A stretch of 64,000 nucleotides of DNA from Lachnospiraceae bacterium (GTDB lineage Bacteria; Bacillota; Clostridia; Lachnospirales; Lachnospiraceae), in the NCBI GenBank assembly GCA_017550165.1, contig JAFZQH010000040.1, positions 1-64,000 on the forward strand. The letters run 5' to 3'. The notes under the pieces were generated by a model. The model did no database searches and was not told where the DNA came from. It saw only the letters and a list, made by a program, of their open reading frames with translations. Positions 16,574 through 24,657 of this stretch are shown here, one piece after another; the stretch's first letter is position 1, and every line of letters begins with the position of its first letter. A program made the position numbers and the translations under genes.

Positions 16574-19031
16574 TATTTCTCCTCAGGTATTTCCTCATGT
16601 TCTCAAACAAGACTTCCGGTACCACCGGCTTGGTAAGATGGGCGTTCATCCCCGCCTGGAGGCTTCTTTCCATATCCTCGTCAAATGCATTGGCGGTCAG
16701 GGCAATGATGGGTATAACGCCGGCATCCGGATGGTCTGACTTTCTGATGGCCGCAGCCGCCTCTAATCCGTCCATCTCCGGCATCCTTATATCCATCAGG
16801 ACCACATCATAATAGCCCGGATCCTTGGAAATGAACATATCCAGGGCCTCTTTTCCGTTACATGCCCGCTCCGAAAGGATGTCCTCTTCGGTAAGGATCA
16901 TTTCCAATATCTCCGCATTGATATCCATATCCTCGGCCACCAGGACTCTTCTGCCTGCCAGATTAATTGGGCTTTGCTCTTCCTCCGCGGCCTCTTCCAC
17001 CGGGACGAAGGATGATATCCGCTTGAGGGTAACGGTCACCGTAAATGTGGTGCCCTCTCCCTTTACGCTTTCCACTTCTATCATTCCGTTCAGCATGCTG
17101 ACCAGGTTCTTGGTAATGGCCATTCCCAGTCCCGTGCTGCCGTATCTGGTCTTAGTAGAGGAATCCTCCTGTGAAAATGAATCAAAGACCTTGGGAAGGA
17201 AATCACGGGCCATTCCCACACCCGTATCCTTAATAGTGAACCTGATGCTGGATCTGTCATCAAAATCCGCCGTCTTCTCCACCCGGAAGGTTATCTTGCC
17301 GGAGCTCTTGGTGAATTTCACCGCATTGCCGAGAATGTTTCTTAATATCTGCTTCAGCTTCAGATGATCGCCGTTATAGACTCCGTCCGATGCGGGATCC
17401 AGGTAATACTCGTATTCAATGCCCTTTTCGCGGCACTGCATGGCTATCTCCAGGTCAACCTGGCTGATCTCTTCCGAAAGGGTGAAGTCCTCTTCCTCCA
17501 GGGTCGAATGCCCCGACTCCAACCTGGATACGTCCAGGATATTATTGATGATGGAAAGCAAATGTTCCGCGCTTTCGTCTATCTTGTGGAGATAATCCTC
17601 CACCTCTTCCGGGACGCCTTCCCTGCTCAAAGCCATGTGGTCAAAGCCTATGATGGCATTCATGGGGGTCCTGATCTCATGGCTCATATTTGACAGAAAT
17701 GCGTTCTTAGCCTTATTGGCCTCCTCTGCTATGGCCAGAGCCTCCGACAGGGCCTTGCTTCTCTCCAGGGTACTCTTGGTCTCGGAGTCAACATCTGCAA
17801 GACCTACGCTTATGGCATGGTGCACTTTTCTTGTCCCTTCATCCTGTATGGTTACCCGGGCGACCTTCATCAGCTCGTATGAGGTGACTTTGCCAAAGGT
17901 CACCATGTAAAGCTGGCTGGCCACAGGCTGGCTCTCCAAAAGTTCCATTATATTATCAGGGTCGATAAACTTCAGATATTCCTCCCTGAAACTTTCCTCT
18001 ACGTACTCCCTGCCGTATCCTTCGAATACCTCCCTGAAGGGAAAATGCTCCCCCTCCTGGAATGTGCCGCTTATCATGTTATGAGGTCTGTAACATATAC
18101 CCTCATCCGCATCCAGGTCAACATAACATACTGCCCGGTAATCCTCGGAAAGGGCGGCTATCATGCTGTAGGCCTGGGCACTGACATGATTGATATAACG
18201 CTCTATTTCACTTCTCATAAGCCTGATACGATCGCTTATGATCTGCATATCATTTACATCTTCATCAAAAACGTAATGGGAATCGTCTATCTCTGTCTCA
18301 GGCTCCCCATCTTCCGTGGACAGCATTGACGTCAGGTCATCCACGGAATCACCCAGTTCATTAAGCTGATCATTGACGCTTCGTAGCCTTCTGAAAACTC
18401 CCGCAGAGAATATGAACACGCCTAATGCGCCCATTATAATGGATAGTATACCTATGTTTATTATGGATTTGGCAAACCTGTCCACACGGGCATCAAACCA
18501 CTCGGCATCGTAGTCTACCCCCACCAGGCCCACCACATCATGGTGACTGTCCCGTATGGGAGCAAATGCGCTGTAGAACCTGCCCCATTCATCTGTAGTG
18601 GCTTCCGTCTCGGCTCCCGCCTTTCCCCTCATGGCATCTTCCATAACAGGAGTGGCTTCCACCTCTATACCGAATTCGTCATCGCTCTCCATGCTGGGAC
18701 CGGCGACTATGATAAACTTGCCTGCCGAATCCTTGCGAAGGCAGTATATATACTTCAGGCCGATATTGTTCTGATAGTTACGCATGACCTTATTTACTTC
18801 ATTAAACTTTACCGTGCCGTAATCCTCTTTTTTGATCTCCTTTATATAGTCACCATCAAGAGAAGCAGCAGCAGGATTGGCAACATCCAGCATGCGCTCA
18901 TGGATCGTTTCCATGAGGGAAGTCTTCATCTGGTATATAAGAATATAACCCGTAATGATGTAAACGATCATTACGAATACGGAAACAATTATAAGACCCT
19001 GCGACACTAAGCTGATCTTTTTCTTCCGCAT
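16566..19031 (-). CDS. hybrid sensor histidine kinase with one receiver domain
   Basis: An 821-aa paralogue of the kinase at 13727-16573 and first gene of the pair. It has TM1 (about residues 6-30), a Cache-type sensing domain with the matching GLKYIYCLR and AFAPIRDSHHDVVGLVGVDYDAEWF motifs, TM2 (about 185-205) and a PAS-like region (CYVDLDADEGICYRPH). HisKA has phospho-acceptor FLSNMSHEIRTPMN, HATPase is complete, and a C-terminal receiver has LMDIRMPEMDG and TKP. The start at ATG 19031 puts the first helix directly after a basic MRKKK; a TTG at 19058 gives 9 more residues. The two kinases probably arose by tandem duplication; the extra degenerate receiver distinguishes the second. The signal sensed is unknown. 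Confidence 0.92.
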   Translation of the reverse strand: MRKKKISLVSQGLIIVSVFVMIVYIITGYILIYQMKTSLMETIHERMLDVANPAAASLDGDYIKEIKKEDYGTVKFNEVNKVMRNYQNNIGLKYIYCLRKDSAGKFIIVAGPSMESDDEFGIEVEATPVMEDAMRGKAGAETEATTDEWGRFYSAFAPIRDSHHDVVGLVGVDYDAEWFDARVDRFAKSIINIGILSIIMGALGVFIFSAGVFRRLRSVNDQLNELGDSVDDLTSMLSTEDGEPETEIDDSHYVFDEDVNDMQIISDRIRLMRSEIERYINHVSAQAYSMIAALSEDYRAVCYVDLDADEGICYRPHNMISGTFQEGEHFPFREVFEGYGREYVEESFREEYLKFIDPDNIMELLESQPVASQLYMVTFGKVTSYELMKVARVTIQDEGTRKVHHAISVGLADVDSETKSTLERSKALSEALAIAEEANKAKNAFLSNMSHEIRTPMNAIIGFDHMALSREGVPEEVEDYLHKIDESAEHLLSIINNILDVSRLESGHSTLEEEDFTLSEEISQVDLEIAMQCREKGIEYEYYLDPASDGVYNGDHLKLKQILRNILGNAVKFTKSSGKITFRVEKTADFDDRSSIRFTIKDTGVGMARDFLPKVFDSFSQEDSSTKTRYGSTGLGMAITKNLVSMLNGMIEVESVKGEGTTFTVTVTLKRISSFVPVEEAAEEEQSPINLAGRRVLVAEDMDINAEILEMILTEEDILSERACNGKEALDMFISKDPGYYDVVLMDIRMPEMDGLEAAAAIRKSDHPDAGVIPIIALTANAFDEDMERSLQAGMNAHLTKPVVPEVLFENMRKYLRRNNG

Positions 19032-19080
19032 ATGGCTCGCCCCCACATAGTTTCTCAAAATATCTCACTCTATATGGTAA

Positions 19081-19114
19081 CAAAAAAAGCGTCATTTTTC
19101 AATAAAATAACGCT
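19081..19114 (-). terminator. terminator of the XRE regulator operon
   Basis: On the minus strand AGCGTTATTTT and AAAATGACGCT pair around ATTGA and are followed by seven T. It separates the XRE gene from the kinase genes. Confidence 0.75.
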
Positions 19115-19138
19115 CTATTTGCTATATTTTCTGATATT

Positions 19139-19330
19139 TTATTCCCAGAACAATTCGTCCAGAGTTTTATTCAATGCCTTGCATATGGCTATGCACAGGT
19201 TGATGGTTGGGTTGTAATCTCCTTTTTCAATGGCGCTTATGGTCTGGCGGGAGACTCCGCAGACCTTGGCCAGATCATCCTGAGACAGGTCCAGGCCGGC
19301 ACGGGCGGCTTTTAAACGCAGGTTCTTCAT
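19139..19330 (-). CDS. XRE-family helix-turn-helix regulator
   Basis: A 63-aa single-domain DNA-binding protein. Nearly the whole protein is an HTH_3 domain: SQDDLAKVCGVSRQTISAIEKG contains the two recognition helices, and NPTINLCIAICKALNKTLDELF completes the fold. It belongs to the short XRE group typically paired with a small membrane protein. I chose the second ATG (19330), as AGGAGG is 7 bases upstream; the first ATG at 19336 is too close. It overlaps the end of the upstream membrane-protein gene, so the two are translationally coupled. It may bind the inverted repeat at 19932-19954 in the operon promoter; this is inference. Confidence 0.9.
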   Translation of the reverse strand: MKNLRLKAARAGLDLSQDDLAKVCGVSRQTISAIEKGDYNPTINLCIAICKALNKTLDELFWE

Positions 19331-19872
19331 AGGCATTCCTCCTGTCCCTCAGCCTTGCTGTCCATGCGTCTTCTGATCAAAAGAGTGATGGCCAGAACTA
19401 CCAGCATGATGGTGCAGGCAAGATTGATAAAGGGAAAATCGATATATCCGTCAACCGTTTTCACGCCATTTGCCAATACTCCTACTATAGGGAAGAGATT
19501 TAAGATAAACAGCGCTATGAAGATCCCCACATATCTTCTGATATTGTTGTTAAGTCCCCAGTATGCTCCGTTCCATACGGAGTGAACGCACAATACGATG
19601 GCTCCCACATAAATGCTGCATGCGTGGAAAACGTACTCCTCCACGGGAAGGCTCTTAAGTATCCCGCCGATGGACAGGCAGGTCATAAGTGCTTCATATA
19701 TAACGACTGCATAGAAGGCGAACATGTAGCTTCTGCCTCTTATCTGAAGCTGCCTCTCGTCGTATTCCGACTTGAGCTTCTTGTTCCTGTTCGCGAACCT
19801 GAAAATGATGACGCAAAATATAAGCCCGATACAAATACCGATTGCAAATGAACTTGATCTTAAGAATTCCAT
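19327..19872 (-). CDS. multi-spanning membrane protein paired with the XRE regulator
   Basis: A 181-aa membrane protein that I cannot assign to a function. Hydrophobic helices lie at about residues 8-26, 48-68, 80-98, 112-131 and 145-165. A conserved-looking cytoplasmic segment follows TM1: KLKSEYDERQLQIRGRS. The motif YDERQ(L/E)xxRG occurs in many small Firmicutes membrane proteins encoded next to an XRE regulator, as here. No catalytic motif is seen. It is the first gene of a two-gene operon with a strong promoter at 19962-19990. Confidence 0.75.
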   Translation of the reverse strand: MEFLRSSSFAIGICIGLIFCVIIFRFANRNKKLKSEYDERQLQIRGRSYMFAFYAVVIYEALMTCLSIGGILKSLPVEEYVFHACSIYVGAIVLCVHSVWNGAYWGLNNNIRRYVGIFIALFILNLFPIVGVLANGVKTVDGYIDFPFINLACTIMLVVLAITLLIRRRMDSKAEGQEECL

Positions 19873-19931
19873 GATATAACCTCCAAAATATAAGCTATTA
19901 TTATTCTTTTCTTATGTTCCCGGCGCGCGTC

Positions 19932-19954
19932 GGATAAGGACTTATTCCTTATCC
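19932..19954. promoter_or_regulatory. perfect inverted repeat at the operon start point (candidate operator)
   Basis: GGATAAGGA (19932-19940) and TCCTTATCC (19946-19954) are perfectly complementary with a 5-base spacer. The repeat begins about 8 bases downstream of the -10 box, covering the expected transcription start. The downstream operon encodes an XRE repressor-type protein that could bind it. Confidence 0.5.
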
Positions 19955-19961
19955 TGAACAT

Positions 19962-19990
19962 AATATATCATGGCTATGGAATTATGTCAA
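19962..19990 (-). promoter_or_regulatory. promoter of the membrane protein/XRE operon
   Basis: On the minus strand a perfect TTGACA (19990-19985) and TATATT (19967-19962) are separated by 17 bases. Confidence 0.75.
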
Positions 19991-20035
19991 GTATATTTTA
20001 CAAAAATCTTTTCACAGATGAATTATTCCACATCC

Positions 20036-21067
20036 TTACTTACAATTAACGATTATAACCATGGGGGAATATCCCTCTTTTTTTATAAGCTCAATATCAA
20101 CCTCCATGATCTTCTGGTCTCTCTTTACCTGATCACCTTCGGATACAAGGACATTGAAGCCCTTTCCTTTAAGTTTGACAGTATCTATACCTGCATGGAC
20201 CAGGATCTCTGATCCGTCCGCTCTTGTAATGGTCATGGCATGTTTCGTCTCTGCCACGGATGATACCCTTCCATTACAGGGTGCATAAATGTCGCCGTTA
20301 TCAGGCAGGATGCCCACGCATTGGCCCAAAGACCCCGAGGAAAATGCTTCATCCGGTATGTCTTCCATGGGGATCAGCATCCCGTCTGCCGGGGCGGATA
20401 TCCTTTTATGCAGCTTGCTGACTGCATCCTCATACTCCTTGTCATCCGGATCAAGCTTTAGCCTCTCTCCATCTATAATGACCCGGTCACCGTTGGACAT
20501 TTGACTTATGATATTCTCACATCCGAAGAGGTAGGGCACTCCCATGCTCCCTGCCAGGGCTGATACATGGCTCGTGGCCGTCCCCCTCTCCGTTACGATC
20601 CCCAGGATAAGTCCGGGGTCCACGGCCGACAGCTGTGCCGGGCTTAGCATATGAGATACAAGGATGCAAGGCCGCTCGGGTTTGATATCATTTCCGGAGA
20701 TAATTGCCTTTAAGCGCTCTCCCAAGCCGATAACATCATCGCTGCGCCCACGAAGGTATTCGTTATCGCTGCTCTCCAGTTCTGCCGCCAAAGAGCCGCA
20801 CACCTCAGAAAGGGCCGCTTGTGCGTCCTTTCCCTCCTCCATCAGTTTTTCCACCTTCCCCAGAAAGACCTTGTCCTCCAGGAATATCCCGGCCGCCTCA
20901 TATATCTTATCCTCTTTCCCCGCCAGTTCCTTCTTCAGAGCCTCCACCGCATCGCCAAAAGACAGGCCACGGTTTAAGACAGGGGACGGTTCTCTGTCTT
21001 GTGACAATAAAAAAACTTCTCCTGCCGCATATTCATTTTGGGGTGTTTTCATCAATATTTCTTTCAT
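20036..21067 (-). CDS. PTS enzyme I N-terminal domain fused to glucose-type EIIA; no PEP-binding domain
   Basis: A 343-aa cytoplasmic phosphocarrier. Residues about 12-210 match the N-terminal half of enzyme I: the HPr-binding helical domain (NEYLRGRSDDVIGLGERL) and the phospho-histidine domain with GTATSH (His167) and SALAGSMGVPYL. From about residue 222 comes a complete glucose-type EIIA (ISAPADGML; His276 in the KHAM segment; phospho-acceptor His291 in LVHAGIDT). The enzyme I C-terminal TIM barrel that binds PEP is absent, so the protein should not autophosphorylate from PEP. It lies 8 bases behind the EIIB-EIIC-HPr gene. Together the two proteins hold every PTS domain except the PEP-binding one. 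A class A palindrome encodes about residues 22-30 (QDREPSPVL) in the N-terminal part. Confidence 0.88.
   Translation of the reverse strand: MKEILMKTPQNEYAAGEVFLLSQDREPSPVLNRGLSFGDAVEALKKELAGKEDKIYEAAGIFLEDKVFLGKVEKLMEEGKDAQAALSEVCGSLAAELESSDNEYLRGRSDDVIGLGERLKAIISGNDIKPERPCILVSHMLSPAQLSAVDPGLILGIVTERGTATSHVSALAGSMGVPYLFGCENIISQMSNGDRVIIDGERLKLDPDDKEYEDAVSKLHKRISAPADGMLIPMEDIPDEAFSSGSLGQCVGILPDNGDIYAPCNGRVSSVAETKHAMTITRADGSEILVHAGIDTVKLKGKGFNVLVSEGDQVKRDQKIMEVDIELIKKEGYSPMVIIVNCK
20976..21000. repeat. class A palindrome inside the enzyme I/EIIA gene
   Basis: AAGACAGGGGACGG and TTCTCTGTCTT, read in-frame on the minus strand as QDREPSPVL. The surrounding reading frame is kept. Confidence 0.85.
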
Positions 21068-21075
21068 AAGGCAGC

Positions 21076-22875
21076 CTACAATTCCTTCTCAAGCACGCTC
21101 TTTATTTCTTTCAATGCGGTATCTGCGTCATTGCCTTCCGCGGATACCTTAAGTTCTGTTCCTTTGACGGCTCCCAGATTCAGCAGTTCCGAAAGGCTGG
21201 CGGCGTCTGCGCTCTTGCCGTTAGCGCTTACGGTTATCCTGCAATCATACTTCTTCGCCGCCGTCACCAGTTTCCCCGCCGGTCTGGCGTGGATTCCCAG
21301 TTCGTCGGTAATGGAATAGAAAAACGGGTTACCATAAGACTCATCATCATTTCCGAGGAATAATACTTCCCCGTGTTTTACGTGTCTGTACTCCTTTGAC
21401 GGTTTATCGCCGTCTGCAGTCACACCCTTCGAGGCAGCCTTTCCTTCCGGAAGCAGCTCATTTTCGTGAAGAGTGAAGAAAGTGATGATATAGCCGGCCA
21501 CATATGAGATCACCAGCGCCATGAGGTAGACCAGCACGCTTCTTAAGGCTCCCAGTGGCCCCGCCGTCATTACGAAAGCGCCGATAATGCCTGAAGGTCC
21601 CCAGGTTGTGGACGCAACCTCCATGGCCATGACCAGCGCGCCGCCGAAACCCGCACCTATACCCGCCATGATAAAAGGTTTGCCCAGTGGCAGTGTAACG
21701 CCGTAAATGAGGGGCTCACCCACTCCCAGGAATCCCGCAGGAAGAGCACCCTTGATAACCGAGCAAAGCCTCTTGTTCCCCACCTTTTTTGCCTTCCTGT
21801 AAATGGCGATGGCAGCGCCCACCTGTCCGGCGCCCGCCATGGCAAGAGCCGGATACAATGTAACGAAGCCCAGATCATGGAGCTGTATGGTATACAGGGC
21901 CACAAGCCCATGATGCATACCACCGGCCACAAGGGGCAGAAATACCGCGGACGACGCGAAGCCCACCAGTATCCTGACAATGAGGCTGTCCGACATACAC
22001 AGCTGACCGAAGACCCAGGTGATCCCGCTTGAGATATAGCCAAAAAGGGGCATGATCACCAGGATATAGGGGATCACACAGAAAATGATGGTGAGGAAGG
22101 GTGTGAAAATGATGTCCACACTCTCCGGCATGATGGAGCGGATCTTCTTCTCCACTATAGAAAGCAGGAGAACCCCGAAGATAACCGCCAGGACCCCGCC
22201 TTTCCCGGAATGGAGCACTGACGTCAGGGGAGCATCCTTGTTATAGAGCCCTATGATCTGGGCCAGGGAATTGATACCGTCGAGAGAAGTGATCATTCCC
22301 AGCATGCCGCCCAATATGGGAGACGCCCCGAAACGCTCGGCGCTGCGGTACCCCACCCAGGCGGTCATATAAGTCATAAATGAAATATTTACAAAGGAAA
22401 GGACATTGTAAATGACGCTCCATACCTCATTATTGGCATAATCCGGTACGACCTGAGTGATAATGGCTGCAATACCCGCACATAAACCGGCAGAGATGAC
22501 GCCGGGAATAAGAGGGATGAATATATCCCCCAGAATTTTCAGGTAAGATTTAAAACCCTTCTTTTGGGAAGCAGTCATGGCGGCAGTCTTGCTCTTATCC
22601 GTGGACTGTTCTTTGGCTCCGACCCCCATGCTGCGGCATACGTCTGCGTATTTTTTGCATTTTCCCGGTCCAACAACAATCTCGTAGGCGCACTCCCGGT
22701 CATGGACCAGGCCCAGCACGTCGGAAAGCCCTTTAAGCCTGTTCTCATCCACCTTGGACTCATCATTTACCACGATCCGAAGTCTGGTCATGCAGTTGCT
22801 GACCCCGGCAATATTGCCCGCGCCGCCAAGGCATTCGATTATAGTTTTAACATTTTCCTCGTAACCCATCTGCAT
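21076..22875 (-). CDS. PTS sugar transporter EIIB-EIIC-HPr fusion
   Basis: A 599-aa membrane transporter that phosphorylates a sugar during uptake. The EIIB domain (residues 5-85) carries the phospho-cysteine in GVSNCMTRLR (Cys28). EIIC (about 105-465) has roughly ten helices with GGMLGMI, GGMHHGLV and GEPLIYGVTLPLG, typical of the sucrose/beta-glucoside/trehalose or GlcNAc-muramate branch of the glucose superfamily. The C-terminus (about 518-599) is an HPr domain with active His529 in LGIHARPAGK and a Ser-46-like region (ASLSELLNLGA). HPr fused to EIIBC is unusual. It has a start at 22875 with AAGGAA upstream and may use a -10 TATAAT at 22898-22893. Its EIIA and an enzyme I fragment are encoded next. 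The sugar is not known. Confidence 0.9.
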   Translation of the reverse strand: MQMGYEENVKTIIECLGGAGNIAGVSNCMTRLRIVVNDESKVDENRLKGLSDVLGLVHDRECAYEIVVGPGKCKKYADVCRSMGVGAKEQSTDKSKTAAMTASQKKGFKSYLKILGDIFIPLIPGVISAGLCAGIAAIITQVVPDYANNEVWSVIYNVLSFVNISFMTYMTAWVGYRSAERFGASPILGGMLGMITSLDGINSLAQIIGLYNKDAPLTSVLHSGKGGVLAVIFGVLLLSIVEKKIRSIMPESVDIIFTPFLTIIFCVIPYILVIMPLFGYISSGITWVFGQLCMSDSLIVRILVGFASSAVFLPLVAGGMHHGLVALYTIQLHDLGFVTLYPALAMAGAGQVGAAIAIYRKAKKVGNKRLCSVIKGALPAGFLGVGEPLIYGVTLPLGKPFIMAGIGAGFGGALVMAMEVASTTWGPSGIIGAFVMTAGPLGALRSVLVYLMALVISYVAGYIITFFTLHENELLPEGKAASKGVTADGDKPSKEYRHVKHGEVLFLGNDDESYGNPFFYSITDELGIHARPAGKLVTAAKKYDCRITVSANGKSADAASLSELLNLGAVKGTELKVSAEGNDADTALKEIKSVLEKEL

Positions 22876-22920
22876 CCTGTCACTTTCCTTGAATTATAGT
22901 ATAAATGTACAATAACCGCT

Positions 22921-24522
22921 TCATTCCTGCAACATAAAGAGGGAAATGACTTCTATGTTCGGTGTGCCCGGGAACATGTCCACGGCGCACATCCGCACAG
23001 GTTTGTAGCCGTAGTCTTTCAGAACTTCCATATCCCGGACCAGGCTGGTGGGTTTGCAGGAAATATAGAGAATATACCTGCCTTTATAACGCTCAAGCAG
23101 CTTGGTTAGCGCCTTTGGGTGAACTCCGTCCCTGGGCGGATCCAGGATGATAAAATCCGGCTTTTCCTCTATCTCGTCTATGACCTTTAACACGTCTCCC
23201 GCTATAAATGCACAATTATCTATACCGTTTAACCGGGCATTTTCCCTTGCTGCCTCCACAGCCTCCTCAACTATCTCCACCCCGATGACCTTCCCGGCCG
23301 CAGGAGAGATCATCTGGGCGATGGTGCCGGTCCCGCTGTAGAGATCAAAGATCACATCACAAGACAGGGAACGGTCCTCTGTCGATAAGACAGGGCGCAC
23401 GACATCCGATAAGACAGGGGACGGTTCTCTGTCTTGTTCGCCTCTCGAGAGGATGTACTCTCTTGCAGTTTCGTACAGAACTTCCGCACCTCTTGAATTG
23501 GTCTGGAAAAAAGAGAAGGGAGATATCTTGAACTTAAGCCCCAGCAGGTTTTCATAGAAATAATCCCGTCCGTATAATATGCGGGTTTCATCGCTCGCTA
23601 CCACGTCCGAAAGACTGTCATTGATGGTGTGGAGCACCCCCACCAGGGTCCCCTCCAGATCAAGACCCTTTAGCACCTCCGCCAATGATAAGACAGGGGA
23701 CGGTTCTCTGTCTGATAAAGATAAGACAGGGGACGGTTCTATGTCTTGTCCGCTAATATCAACGTCTTCACGAATTATGCCTTCTCCACAAGACACAGAA
23801 CCGTCCCCTGTCTTATCGTCCCCTGTCTTATCGTCAGTCTCACCTCGAGATGTTGTCACGAGATTCACAAGTATCTCTCCCGTACCGGCTGCCTTGCGGA
23901 CTACGAGATGGCGCAGATACCCTGTGTGCTGCATTTTCTTATAAAATGTGAGGCCGGTTCCCCGAAAATGATCCTGCACGGCGGAGAGGATCTTCCGGTA
24001 ATCCTCATCCACGATCCTGCACTGCGATACATTTACGATATCATAGAATCCGCCACGTTTATGAAGGCCCAGAGTCAAAGGACCATCCTTGTACTCGTCC
24101 CCGAAGGAGAATTCCATCTTATTTCTGTATTCGTTGAATGCAGGGCTGGGCTTGATCCCCTCGAAGATAAGACTGGGGCCATAAGACAGAGAACCGTCCC
24201 CTGTCTTATTCGAAAAAAACAGCCTGCGGAGCTGGTCTTCCTTTATCCGCAACTGGTCTTCGTATTTTACCGTACGATAAAGACAGCCCCCACATTCAGG
24301 GTAATGCGGACAATCCGGCTCTGTCTCGTAATCTGCCCTCCTGACAACCTCAAGAAGCCGTCCCTCAAGACGGCCCCCTCTCTTTTTGTTGATGACAAAA
24401 CGAACGGTCTGGCCCGGTAGGGCATTTTTCACCGTAACCTCCCGGCCCTCAATAGTCACGATCCCCTTGTTGGGAAAATCTATCCTGTTTACGATCCCTT
24501 CGTATATCTCGCCTTTTTTCAT
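22921..24522 (-). CDS. 23S rRNA/tRNA (uracil-5-)-methyltransferase, RumA/RlmD family, with in-frame palindrome insertions
   Basis: A 533-aa SAM-dependent RNA methyltransferase. Domains: TRAM (residues 1-60), a 4Fe-4S cysteine cluster (DCPHYPECGGC, about 70-80), a central domain and a C-terminal Rossmann domain with DLYSGTGTI (SAM site), ILDPPRDG and the catalytic ISCKPTSLVRD cysteine. RumA/RlmCD-type proteins usually have about 400-460 residues. The excess here is explained by at least four blocks of palindrome-encoded peptide, at about residues 105-114, 229-245, 258-277 and 362-387, with repeated KTGDGSLS or DREPSPVLS sequences. All family motifs outside these blocks remain intact, so the gene is probably functional. 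Which uridine it modifies cannot be told. Confidence 0.9.
   Translation of the reverse strand: MKKGEIYEGIVNRIDFPNKGIVTIEGREVTVKNALPGQTVRFVINKKRGGRLEGRLLEVVRRADYETEPDCPHYPECGGCLYRTVKYEDQLRIKEDQLRRLFFSNKTGDGSLSYGPSLIFEGIKPSPAFNEYRNKMEFSFGDEYKDGPLTLGLHKRGGFYDIVNVSQCRIVDEDYRKILSAVQDHFRGTGLTFYKKMQHTGYLRHLVVRKAAGTGEILVNLVTTSRGETDDKTGDDKTGDGSVSCGEGIIREDVDISGQDIEPSPVLSLSDREPSPVLSLAEVLKGLDLEGTLVGVLHTINDSLSDVVASDETRILYGRDYFYENLLGLKFKISPFSFFQTNSRGAEVLYETAREYILSRGEQDREPSPVLSDVVRPVLSTEDRSLSCDVIFDLYSGTGTIAQMISPAAGKVIGVEIVEEAVEAARENARLNGIDNCAFIAGDVLKVIDEIEEKPDFIILDPPRDGVHPKALTKLLERYKGRYILYISCKPTSLVRDMEVLKDYGYKPVRMCAVDMFPGTPNIEVISLFMLQE
23361..23435. repeat. two class A palindromes plus a half copy inside the methyltransferase gene
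   Basis: A degenerate copy (23361-23384), a half copy (23385-23400) and a good copy (23411-23435) lie side by side. They encode about residues 362-387 of the protein, without a stop or frameshift. Confidence 0.85.
23690..23747. repeat. two tandem class A palindromes inside the methyltransferase gene
   Basis: Copies at 23690-23713 and 23723-23747 are separated by about 9 bases. They are read as IEPSPVLS and DREPSPVLS on the minus strand. Confidence 0.88.
23788..23835. repeat. inverted-orientation class A palindrome plus half copy inside the methyltransferase gene
   Basis: A full copy in the opposite orientation (23788-23814) is followed by a half copy (CCCTGTCTTATCGTC). They encode the DKTGDDKTGDGSVS peptide. 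Confidence 0.85.
24181..24209. repeat. class A palindrome inside the methyltransferase gene
   Basis: ATAAGACAGAGAACCG and TCCCCTGTCTTAT, encoding NKTGDGSLS at about residues 105-114, directly after the iron-sulfur region. Confidence 0.88.
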
Positions 24523-24536
24523 ATATATTTCACTCC

Positions 24537-24565
24537 ATAAGACAGAGAACCGTCCCCTGTCTTAT
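24537..24565. repeat. class A palindrome upstream of the methyltransferase gene
   Basis: A full copy lies directly before the GGAG ribosome site of the methyltransferase gene. A degenerate half copy (CCTCTGTCTTCTCAC) follows. Confidence 0.8.
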
Positions 24566-24582
24566 TGTCCTCTGTCTTCTCA

Positions 24583-24618
24583 CAAAAAAATCCCCCGAGC
24601 CTATAATAAGCCCGGGGT
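24583..24618 (-). terminator. terminator of the small membrane protein gene
   Basis: On the minus strand CCCCGGGC and a GCTCGGGG arm pair around TTATTATAG and are followed by GATTTTTTTG. Confidence 0.75.
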
Positions 24619-24657
24619 TAAAACTACATACACTCCCAAAAATTTACCGAGGGCAGA

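Noticed and set aside
21076-22875. Frameshift between PTS EIIC and HPr domains
   Set aside because: The frame is continuous and the linker is normal low-complexity sequence, so a true fusion is simpler.
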